DNA from: DATBDM01 sp036269915
GTDB lineage: Bacteria > Actinomycetota > Thermoleophilia > Solirubrobacterales > Solirubrobacteraceae
Assembly: GCA_036269915.1 (NCBI GenBank)
Contig: DATBDM010000185.1
Span: 1 to 62,531, forward strand
Direction: 5' to 3'
Length of the DNA: 62,531 nt
The first letter of the stretch is position 1. Each line of letters starts with the position of its first letter. Positions 56,841-62,531 of this stretch are shown here, piece after piece. The translations under genes and the position numbers were made by a program. A model generated the notes under the pieces. That model did not search any database. It was given only the letters and a program-made list of their open reading frames with translations, and had not been told where the DNA came from.

Positions 56841-57716
56841 GCCGAGTGCGGCGCGGGCGACCGCGAGGTCCTCGAGTGCCAGCCCGACCGACTTGAAGAC
56901 GGTGATCGCGTCGGGCTCCGGCCGTCCGGCGGCGCCGCGGACGACGTCGCCGAGCTCGATGAGGGCGTCCGGGCCCAGACCCGCGCCGATCACGTCCCCG
57001 GCCTCGGCGAGGGCCGCCGCGCGCGTCTCGACGACGACCGTGGCCCGCCGCATGGCGGTGTCGTCGAGCTCACGCAGGTCGGGCCGGTAGGCGCCGATCG
57101 CGTTCACGTGCGTGCCCGGCGACAGCCGCGCGCCGTCGAACAGCGGCTCGGCGCTCGTCGTGCAGGTGCAGACGATGTCCGCGCCGGCGACCGCCTCGGG
57201 GCCCGCCGGCTCCGCGCCGAGCTCGTCCGCCAGCGCCCGCGCCCGCGCGGGATCGCGCCCGACGATCGCCACCGACTCGATCGGGCGGACCGCGCGCATC
57301 GCCTCGACGTGCACGTGCGCCTGGGTGCCGGCCCCGAAGACCACGAGCGAGCGCGCGTCGGGCCGGGCGAGCCGGTCGGTGGCGAGCGCGGACACCGCCG
57401 CGGTACGGATCGCGGTCAGCTCGGCGCCGTCGAGCAGCGCCTCCGGCACGAGCCCCTCGGCCGAGAACAGCACGTAGGCGCCGTGGATGAAGGGCAGCCC
57501 GTTCGCCGGGTTGCCCGGCGCGAGCGTGACCAGCTTGACGCCGACCCCGGCAGCGCCGTGGGCGGGCATCAGCAGCAGCTCGCCGCCGGGGACGGTCAGG
57601 TGCGAGCGCGGCGGCGTCGCACCCGGGTCCTCGTCGCGGAACGCCGCTTCGAGAGCCGTGATGGCGCGCGCCCAGGGCAGCGCCGCGCGCAGCGCCGCGG
57701 CGTCGAGGACGCGCAC
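56838..57716 (-). CDS. Ornithine cyclodeaminase/mu-crystallin family protein
   Basis: 292 residues. MPAHGAAGVGVKLVTLAPGN, LDGAELTAIRTAAVSALATD and the NAD-binding VVFGAGTQAHVHVEAMRAV are the family hallmarks. The conserved Lys (VGVKLVT) and the Asp region ADIVCTCTTS are present. Family members include ornithine cyclodeaminase, alanine and imine reductases. The Asp of classical ornithine cyclodeaminase cannot be assigned with certainty here, so an imine or ketimine reductase role is equally possible. GTG 57716 lies 4 nt after the DUF1330 stop. Confidence 0.87.
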   Translation of the reverse strand: MRVLDAAALRAALPWARAITALEAAFRDEDPGATPPRSHLTVPGGELLLMPAHGAAGVGVKLVTLAPGNPANGLPFIHGAYVLFSAEGLVPEALLDGAELTAIRTAAVSALATDRLARPDARSLVVFGAGTQAHVHVEAMRAVRPIESVAIVGRDPARARALADELGAEPAGPEAVAGADIVCTCTTSAEPLFDGARLSPGTHVNAIGAYRPDLRELDDTAMRRATVVVETRAAALAEAGDVIGAGLGPDALIELGDVVRGAAGRPEPDAITVFKSVGLALEDLAVARAALG

Positions 57717-57720
57717 AGGC

Positions 57721-58011
57721 TCAGGCGCCCTGGACGAGGATGATGTCCGTGCGCGACGCCCCCTGGCGCAGCGGCATCGCCTCGCGGTAGGCCGCCGACT
57801 CGTACCAACCGCGTGCCGCGTCCATGTCGTCGAACTCCATCACGACGACGCGAAGCGGGTCCCACGAGCCCTCGAGCACCTCGATCGCGCCGCCGCGCAC
57901 GACGAAGCGCCCGCCCGCGGCCTCCACGGCCGCGGTGTTGCGGCGGCGGTACTCGGCGAGCGCCTCCTCGTCCCAGGCCGAGGAGACGCTCGCGATCACG
58001 TACGCGGCCAA
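57721..58011 (-). CDS. DUF1330 dimeric alpha/beta-barrel protein
   Basis: 96 residues. AAYVIASVSSAWDEEALAEY, GGRFVVRGGAIEVLEGSWDP and VVVMEFDDMDAARGWYESAA, then LRQGASRTDIILVQG, match the DUF1330 ferredoxin-like fold. Function unknown. The start is a TTG (58011), 6 nt after the catalase stop. It lies in a minus-strand run furA - catalase - DUF1330 - ornithine cyclodeaminase-like. Confidence 0.85.
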   Translation of the reverse strand: MAAYVIASVSSAWDEEALAEYRRRNTAAVEAAGGRFVVRGGAIEVLEGSWDPLRVVVMEFDDMDAARGWYESAAYREAMPLRQGASRTDIILVQGA

Positions 58012-58017
58012 CGGCCG

Positions 58018-59667
58018 CTAGTCGCCGGGGACGAGGTCCGGCTGCTCGGCGACCGCCGCGTGCTCGTTGGGCACGCAGTGGGTCATCGTCAGCCCCGACA
58101 CGTCGCGCGGCCCGTTGGCGCCGAGGTTGCGGGCGCGCTCGAGCTCGGCCTCGGTGAGGTTCTGCGTGGCGAGCGGCTGCAGGTGACGGACGTCGTCGGC
58201 GGAGATGCCGAGCCCGTCGCCGACCCGCTGGCCGAGCTCGTCGTCGGCCATGAACCAGTGCCAGACCATGCGCTCCTGGATCGGCCGGTCGCACTGCGAG
58301 AGCGCGTCGACGAGGTTGGCGACGAGGTCGTCCTTCTCCCACGGCTCGGAGAGCTGGTAGCGCTCGCCGGCCTGGGTGTAGTCGTTGCGGCGCTCGATCC
58401 GCGCGCGCGTCAGGCGGGCGCGGTACTCGGGGCCCTGCTCGTCGTGCGCGGGCTTGGGCGCCTCCTCCAGGCCGCCGGTGATCGACGGCTCGTAGTTGAC
58501 GCTCGGGTTCTCACCGCCGCCGTCGACGTGGTAGGTCATCTCGCCGTCGCGCAGGTTCGTGGCGACCCGCTTCTTCGGCGCGTTGACGGGCAGCTGCAGG
58601 TAGTTCGTGCCGACCCGGTGGCGCTGCGTGTCCGAGTAGGAGAACGTGCGCCCGACGAGCATCTTGTCGTCGGAGAAGTCGAGACCGTCGACCAGCACAC
58701 CGGTGCCGAAGGCGATCTGCTCGGACTCCGCGAAGAAGTTCTCGGGCTTGCGGTTGAGCTGCATCGTCCCGACGTGGCGCAGCGGGAACTCGTTCTCCGG
58801 CCACACCTTGGTGTCGTCGAGCGGGTCCCAGTCGAGCTCGGGGTGGTCGTCGTCGGACATGATCTGGACGAACAGGTCCCACTCGGGGTACTCGCCGCGG
58901 TCGATCGCGTCGTAGAGGTCCTTGGTGTGGACGCCGAGCTCCTGGCTCTGGACGACCGACGCGTCGTCCGCGGTCCAGCTCTTGACGCCCTGCTTGGGAT
59001 GCCAGTGGTACTTGACCAGGACGGTCTCGCCGGCCTCGTTGACCCACTTGTAGGTGTTCACGCCGAAGCCCTGCTGGGTGCGGTAGCTCGCCGGGATGCC
59101 GCGCGGCCCGAAGACCAGCGTGATCATGTGCAGCGCCTCGGGCGTCTGGGAGACGAAGTCGAAGACGCGGTTGGGCACCTGGCGCTCGAACGTGACCGGG
59201 TCCGGCTTCTGGGAGTGGATGAAGTCGGGGAACTTGATCGCGTCGCGGATGAAGAAGACGCCGAGGTTGTTGCCGACGAGGTCCCAGTTGCCGTCCTCGG
59301 TGTAGAACTTCACCGCGAAGCCGCGCGGGTCGCGGACGGCCTCGGAGGAGTCGCGGCCGCCGGCCACGGTCGAGAAGCGCAGCGCCACGTCGGTCTGCTT
59401 GCCCGCCTGGAGGAAGAGCTTCGCGCGGGTGAACTTCGAGATCGGCTCGTCGCCGACCTTGCCCGTCGCGGTGAAGTGACCGAAGGCGGTGGCGCCGCGC
59501 GCGTGCACGACGCGCTCGGGGATCCGCTCGCGGTCGAAGTGGCTCATCTTCTCCAGGAAGTGGTAGTTCTCGAGCGTCGCCGGACCACGCGAGCCGACCG
59601 TGCGCAGGTTCTGGTTGTCGTAGACCGGATGGCCCTGGCGGGTGGTGAGCCGCTTGTCGTCGCTCAT
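58018..59667 (-). CDS. katA: Heme catalase, large-group monofunctional type
   Basis: 549 residues. Catalytic His in RIPERVVHARGATAFGHFTA, the Asn in NWDLVGNNLGVFFIRDAIK, and the proximal Tyr in RTFSYSDTQRHRVGTNYLQL are all present. FAESEQIAFGTGVLVDGLDF is another family block. It converts hydrogen peroxide to water and oxygen. The C-terminus has about 60 residues beyond the heme part but no flavodoxin-like domain, so it is the small-subunit clade. The start ATG overlaps the furA stop (ATGA), giving one translationally coupled message. Confidence 0.96.
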   Translation of the reverse strand: MSDDKRLTTRQGHPVYDNQNLRTVGSRGPATLENYHFLEKMSHFDRERIPERVVHARGATAFGHFTATGKVGDEPISKFTRAKLFLQAGKQTDVALRFSTVAGGRDSSEAVRDPRGFAVKFYTEDGNWDLVGNNLGVFFIRDAIKFPDFIHSQKPDPVTFERQVPNRVFDFVSQTPEALHMITLVFGPRGIPASYRTQQGFGVNTYKWVNEAGETVLVKYHWHPKQGVKSWTADDASVVQSQELGVHTKDLYDAIDRGEYPEWDLFVQIMSDDDHPELDWDPLDDTKVWPENEFPLRHVGTMQLNRKPENFFAESEQIAFGTGVLVDGLDFSDDKMLVGRTFSYSDTQRHRVGTNYLQLPVNAPKKRVATNLRDGEMTYHVDGGGENPSVNYEPSITGGLEEAPKPAHDEQGPEYRARLTRARIERRNDYTQAGERYQLSEPWEKDDLVANLVDALSQCDRPIQERMVWHWFMADDELGQRVGDGLGISADDVRHLQPLATQNLTEAELERARNLGANGPRDVSGLTMTHCVPNEHAAVAEQPDLVPGD

Positions 59668-60095
59668 GCGGGATCCTCTCGTTCGGGTGCGGACTGGCAG
59701 GCGGGGCACAGGCCCCAGAAGGTCACCTCGGCCTCGTCGACCGCGAAGCCGGCGCCGTCGGACGGCTCCAGGCAGGGCGCGAGCCCGACCGCGCAGTCGA
59801 CGTCGGCGGTGTCGCCGCAGGCGCGGCAGACGAGGTGGTGGTGGTTGTCGACGCGGGCCTCGTAGCGCGCCGGGCTGCCGGCAGGCTCGAAGCGGCGGGC
59901 GAGCGCCGCGCGGTGCAGCGTCTCGCACACGTCGTACGCCGTCTGCGTGGAGATGCTCGTGCCGCTCGCGCGGACGCGCTCGAGCACCTGGTCGATGCGC
60001 GGGTGGTCGAGGGCCTCGACGAGCACCCTGAGCACGGCGACGCGGGGACCCGTGACGCGCAGTCCGGCGTCCCTCAGGCGCTGTTCGAGCTCCAC
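59664..60095 (-). CDS. furA: Fur-family peroxide regulator (FurA/PerR type)
   Basis: 143 residues from GTG 60095. The N-terminal winged helix GLRVTGPRVAVLRVLVEALD with DQVLERVRASGTSISTQTAY precedes the dimer domain. VDNHHHLVCRACGDTADVD and FWGLCPACQ carry the two CxxC zinc sites. It controls the catalase gene that follows with a 4-nt overlap, like mycobacterial furA-katG. TACGTT lies 8 nt before the GTG. A TTG at 60113 is out-competed because it would overlap the -10 and the operator. Confidence 0.9.
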   Translation of the reverse strand: MELEQRLRDAGLRVTGPRVAVLRVLVEALDHPRIDQVLERVRASGTSISTQTAYDVCETLHRAALARRFEPAGSPARYEARVDNHHHLVCRACGDTADVDCAVGLAPCLEPSDGAGFAVDEAEVTFWGLCPACQSAPEREDPA

Positions 60096-60101
60096 GATGC
60101 A

Positions 60102-60131
60102 GGAACGTATCAAGACTGGAAGGATTCAAGA
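60102..60131. promoter_or_regulatory. Tandem 14-bp direct repeat, probable FurA operator
   Basis: GGAACGTATCAAGA (60102-60115) and GGAAGGATTCAAGA (60118-60131) match at 11 of 14 positions and are spaced 2 bp apart, giving a 16-bp period. The repeat fills most of the 36-bp gap between furA and the aldo/keto reductase gene. It covers the furA -10 and the reductase ribosome site, so one repressor would switch both sides. Confidence 0.6.
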
Positions 60132-61109
60132 ATGCTGCAGCAACGCAACCTCGCCGCCTTCACGACGTCCGCCCTCGGCCTCGGCTGCATGGGCATGTCC
60201 GAGTTCTACGGGCCGGGCGACGAGAAGGAGTCGATCCGCACCATCCACCGGGCCTACGAGCTCGGCGTGAGCTTGCTCGACACCGCCGACATGTACGGCG
60301 ACGGCGCCAACGAGGAGCTCGTCGGCCGCGCGATCGCGGGCCGCCGCGACGACTTCGAGATCGCGACGAAGTTCGGCAACCGCCGCGACGGCGACCGCCG
60401 CTACGTCGACAACCGCCCGGAGTGGATCCGCCAGGCGATCGACGACTCGCTGCGCCGCCTGGGCGTCGACCACGTCGATCTCTACTACATGCACCGTCGC
60501 GATCCGGACGTCCCGATCGAGGAGTCCGTCGGCGCGATGGCCGAGCTCGTCCACGCCGGCAAGGTGCGCCACCTCGGGCTCTCCGAGGTGAGTGCCGCCA
60601 CCCTGCGGGCCGCCGTTGCGGTGCACCCGGTCGCCGCCCTGCAGAGCGAGTGGTCGCTGTTCACGCGCGGGCTCGAGAAGGAGATCGTCCCCACCGCGCG
60701 CGAGCTCGGCATCGGCATCGTGCCCTACTCGCCGATCGGCCGCGGGATCCTCTCCGGCGCGCTGACCAGCACCGACGACCTCTCCCCGGACGACCTCCGC
60801 CGCGCGAACCCGCGCTACTCCGAGGAGAACCTCAAGCACAACCTCGAGCTCGTCCGGCAGCTGCGCGAGCTCGCCGAGGAGATCCAGGCCACGCCGGTCC
60901 AGCTCGCGCTGCGCTGGCTGCTCGAGCAAGGCGACGACGTCGTCCCGATCCCGGGAACCAAGCGCGTGTCCTACCTCGAGGAGAACGTCGGCGCGGCGGA
61001 CATCGACATCACCGGCGAGCAGCTTCGCCGGCTCGACGAGCTGTTCCCGCCCGGGGCCGTCGCGGGCGAGCGCTATCCGGAGGCGGCGATGGCGGCCGTC
61101 GAGCGGTGA
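60132..61109 (+). CDS. Aldo/keto reductase
   Basis: 325 residues, TIM-barrel AKR of the AKR13/YajO-like group. LGLGCMGMSEFYGPGDEKES starts the fold, LLDTADMYGDGANEELVGRA carries catalytic Asp and Tyr, and IATKFGNRRDGD gives the Lys. VDLYYMHRRDPDVPIEESVG gives the His. The NADPH loop is VPIPGTKRVSYLEENVGAAD. It reduces aldehydes or ketones. GGAAGGA lies 8 nt before ATG 60132. The location opposite furA suggests peroxide- or iron-dependent expression. Confidence 0.93.
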   Translation: MLQQRNLAAFTTSALGLGCMGMSEFYGPGDEKESIRTIHRAYELGVSLLDTADMYGDGANEELVGRAIAGRRDDFEIATKFGNRRDGDRRYVDNRPEWIRQAIDDSLRRLGVDHVDLYYMHRRDPDVPIEESVGAMAELVHAGKVRHLGLSEVSAATLRAAVAVHPVAALQSEWSLFTRGLEKEIVPTARELGIGIVPYSPIGRGILSGALTSTDDLSPDDLRRANPRYSEENLKHNLELVRQLRELAEEIQATPVQLALRWLLEQGDDVVPIPGTKRVSYLEENVGAADIDITGEQLRRLDELFPPGAVAGERYPEAAMAAVER

Positions 61110-61638
61110 GGCCGCGCACGGCGCAGGCGAGGAAGCAGGCAGCGCCGAGCGCGGTCGTGAAGTTGGCGGGGCCGAGGGCGAGGATCGAGCCGGTCGCGGG
61201 CACCACGTAGCCCGCGACCGCCGCGATCCCGAAGAACACGCAGCCGAGCAGGTTGACCATCGGCGTCCAGTCCGCGTCGGCGCCTCGGGCGCGGTAGGCG
61301 ATCACGCCGGAGACGAGGAAGCAGATCGAGCCGAAGGCGTCCGGGCGCCACACCAGACGGTCGTAGTGGGGGTTCGAGAGCGCCGTGTCCAGCGCCCGGT
61401 AGGTCGTGACGTTGAAGAACAGCGTCCCGGCGGACTGCACGACGGCGGCCCAGCGGTCGGCGCCGGGCCGCGACAGCCGCACCTGAAGCAGCCCGCCCGC
61501 GGTGAACAGGATCGAGCCGGCGAAGAATGTGATGGCGTCGGCCTCGGCGCCGACGAGCTGCGCGTAGCCCGGAAACGGGCCGACGAGGAAGCAGGTCGAG
61601 CCGAGTGCGAAGCACAGCGCCATCAGCCGCTCGCGCAT
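61009..61638 (-). CDS. Membrane protein of unknown function (YrhK-like region)
   Basis: 209 residues from ATG 61638. Six hydrophobic helices: LMALCFALGSTCFLVGPF, ITFFAGSILFTAGGLLQVRL, AAVVQSAGTLFFNVTTYRAL, FGSICFLVSGVIAYRA, MVNLLGCVFFGIAAVAGYVV and TALGAACFLACAVRGLT. A Pro/Arg-rich end of about 30 residues overlaps the aldo/keto reductase gene by 101 bp on the other strand. The repeated CFLxG segments resemble the YrhK domain, but I am not sure. The start was put at 61638 because a strong hairpin lies upstream of it; a longer frame reaches 61677. Confidence 0.7.
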   Translation of the reverse strand: MRERLMALCFALGSTCFLVGPFPGYAQLVGAEADAITFFAGSILFTAGGLLQVRLSRPGADRWAAVVQSAGTLFFNVTTYRALDTALSNPHYDRLVWRPDAFGSICFLVSGVIAYRARGADADWTPMVNLLGCVFFGIAAVAGYVVPATGSILALGPANFTTALGAACFLACAVRGLTARRPPSPPPDSARPRRPRAGTARRAGEAARR

Positions 61639-61643
61639 GACCT

Positions 61644-61685
61644 CGAGTCGAGCGTGCGCGCCGCGGGCGCGCATCACTCGACTCG
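61644..61685. terminator. Long GC hairpin between the beta-propeller and membrane-protein genes
   Basis: CGAGTCGAG (61644-61652) pairs with CTCGACTCG (61677-61685). Inside it, TGCGCGCC (61655-61662) pairs with GGCGCGCA (61666-61673) around a GCG loop. The 17 bp of stem are broken by a 2/3-nt internal loop. It lies 15 nt past the stop of the upstream minus-strand gene, so it is a good terminator candidate, without a T-run. Confidence 0.6.
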
Positions 61686-61699
61686 GGTGAGATGCCCGG

Positions 61700-62530
61700 C
61701 TACCAGGCGAGCGCGTCGATGGTGAGCGAGCCCGTCGGGAAGGCGAACAGCGCCGTGCGCCCGGAGCCGGCCGGGCGCGCCGTGTACAGGCGCGTCGTCA
61801 CGGTCCCGGAGCGCCGGATCGGGTGCTCGATCCAGGCCATCCGCCTGCCGTCCGGCGTCCACGCGATGTCGACCAGCGCCGTGCGGTCGTCCTTGACCAG
61901 CAGCCGGTTGCGGCCCGTCGCGCGGTCGTAGACGCCGATCGCGGTCGTGCCGAGCGACTGCAGGTAGGCGATCCGCCGCCCGTCGCGCGAGACGGCCAGG
62001 CCGGAGATGAAGCTGTCGCTGCGCACGAGGCGCCGGTAGCCGGTGCCGTCTGGCTTGACGATGCCGAGCACGCCGCCGCTCGCCAGCACGATGTGGTTCC
62101 CCGTAGGCGTCCATGCCGGCGCGTCGCCCTCGTGCACAATGCGCCGATCGCTGCCGTCGGTGCGGACGGTGAAGACCGTGTGGCGCTCGTCGACCTCGCC
62201 GTCGTCGGCGCCGGGCCGCGGTGTCTCGGTGTAGCGGACGTAGGCGATCCGCTTGCCGTCCGGCGACCACGCGGGGTCGAACGGGAGCCCGCGCGCGAAG
62301 CTGATCACGCGGCGGCGATCCGAGCCGTCCGCGCCCGCGGTCCAGATGGCGTTCTTGAGCACGTACGCCAGCCGCGTGCGGTCGGGCGACCAGGTGGGGG
62401 AGTCGGCGTGCTTGACGATCACGCGGTCGCCGCTGCCGTCCGGCCTGATGGTGGCGACGCCCTCGAAGCGCTCGTAGGCGATGGATGGCGCCGTCGCGGC
62501 GAAGGCGGCGGCGAGCAGGGGAGCGAGCAT
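61700..62530 (-). CDS. Secreted or periplasmic TolB-like beta-propeller protein
   Basis: 276 residues. A short hydrophobic N-terminus (APLLAAAFAATAPSIAYE) is followed by WD40-like PD40 repeats: ADSPTWSPDRTRLAYV, FDPAWSPDGKRIAYVRY, GLAVSRDGRRIAYLQS and VDIAWTPDGRRMAWIEH. These form a propeller of about six blades like the C-terminal part of TolB. No Tol-Pal genes are nearby, so a general ligand-binding or scaffold role is likely. The start ATG is at the window edge (62530-62528), so any promoter is outside. Confidence 0.82.
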   Translation of the reverse strand: MLAPLLAAAFAATAPSIAYERFEGVATIRPDGSGDRVIVKHADSPTWSPDRTRLAYVLKNAIWTAGADGSDRRRVISFARGLPFDPAWSPDGKRIAYVRYTETPRPGADDGEVDERHTVFTVRTDGSDRRIVHEGDAPAWTPTGNHIVLASGGVLGIVKPDGTGYRRLVRSDSFISGLAVSRDGRRIAYLQSLGTTAIGVYDRATGRNRLLVKDDRTALVDIAWTPDGRRMAWIEHPIRRSGTVTTRLYTARPAGSGRTALFAFPTGSLTIDALAW

Positions 62531-62531
62531 G

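Overview
The window is high-GC DNA (about 70% or more by eye) with almost no intergenic space. Codon third positions are nearly all G or C, GTG and TTG starts are frequent, and genes often abut or overlap. Recognisable actinobacterial genes include a long eukaryote-like IleS, an Mrp ATPase lacking CxxC, a furA-catalase pair, a DUF2342 zincin, a PAC2 protein and a PolX with a PHP domain. This mix suggests an actinobacterium of the Thermoleophilia/Solirubrobacterales type. That placement is inference; there is no rRNA in the window. I see no IS element, prophage, integrase or CRISPR array.

Layout. 1-6.4 kb: start of a 5'-3' exonuclease, a MaoC hydratase, a SpoIID/LytB protein, then an operon of a ThDP decarboxylase-like enzyme, succinate-semialdehyde dehydrogenase and PdxH. 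6.4-15.1 kb: a transporter with fumarase C, a decayed HAD-phosphatase fragment, a BBE-type flavoprotein with a DUF1059 protein and a BTAD regulator, HxlR, an alpha/beta-hydrolase lacking its nucleophile, and MATE. 15.1-24.8 kb: ileS, trxA, a frameshifted LuxR-type regulator, SpoIIM and polyprenol-phosphate glycosyltransferase, polX, DUF554 and otsB. 24.8-34.4 kb: mscL, pyrophosphatase, ABC-F, BrkB, STAS and amidohydrolase, a LanC-like protein, selC (tRNA-Sec) and an orphan ribbon-helix-helix protein. 34.4-47 kb: hydroxyacid dehydrogenase, AlkA and Ogt, an S53 peptidase, P450, a YhaM-like nuclease, PAC2, LtrA, MFS, and a UvrD-like helicase-nuclease carrying a palindromic insert. 47-62.5 kb: IMPase, DUF2342, a histone-like protein behind LexA-type boxes, GNAT, cupin, Mrp, ferredoxin, amidase, CGNR regulator with citrate synthase, ornithine cyclodeaminase family, a furA-catalase operon facing an aldo/keto reductase, and a beta-propeller protein.

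Two genome-scale patterns run through the window. First, at least twenty genes have a TAnnnT-like -10 hexamer only 5-11 nt before the start codon, most often 7-8 nt. That is the signature of leaderless transcripts, and several such hexamers sit back to back between divergent genes. Second, six convergent gene pairs end on one shared CTAG, so both TAG stops overlap by 4 bp. Translational coupling through ATGA or GTGA is also common.

Metabolically, citrate synthase, fumarase and the decarboxylase-SSADH pair fit a TCA cycle that could bypass 2-oxoglutarate dehydrogenase. The strongest leads are that pair, the SOS-type control of the histone-like gene, the selenocysteine tRNA and the promoter architecture.
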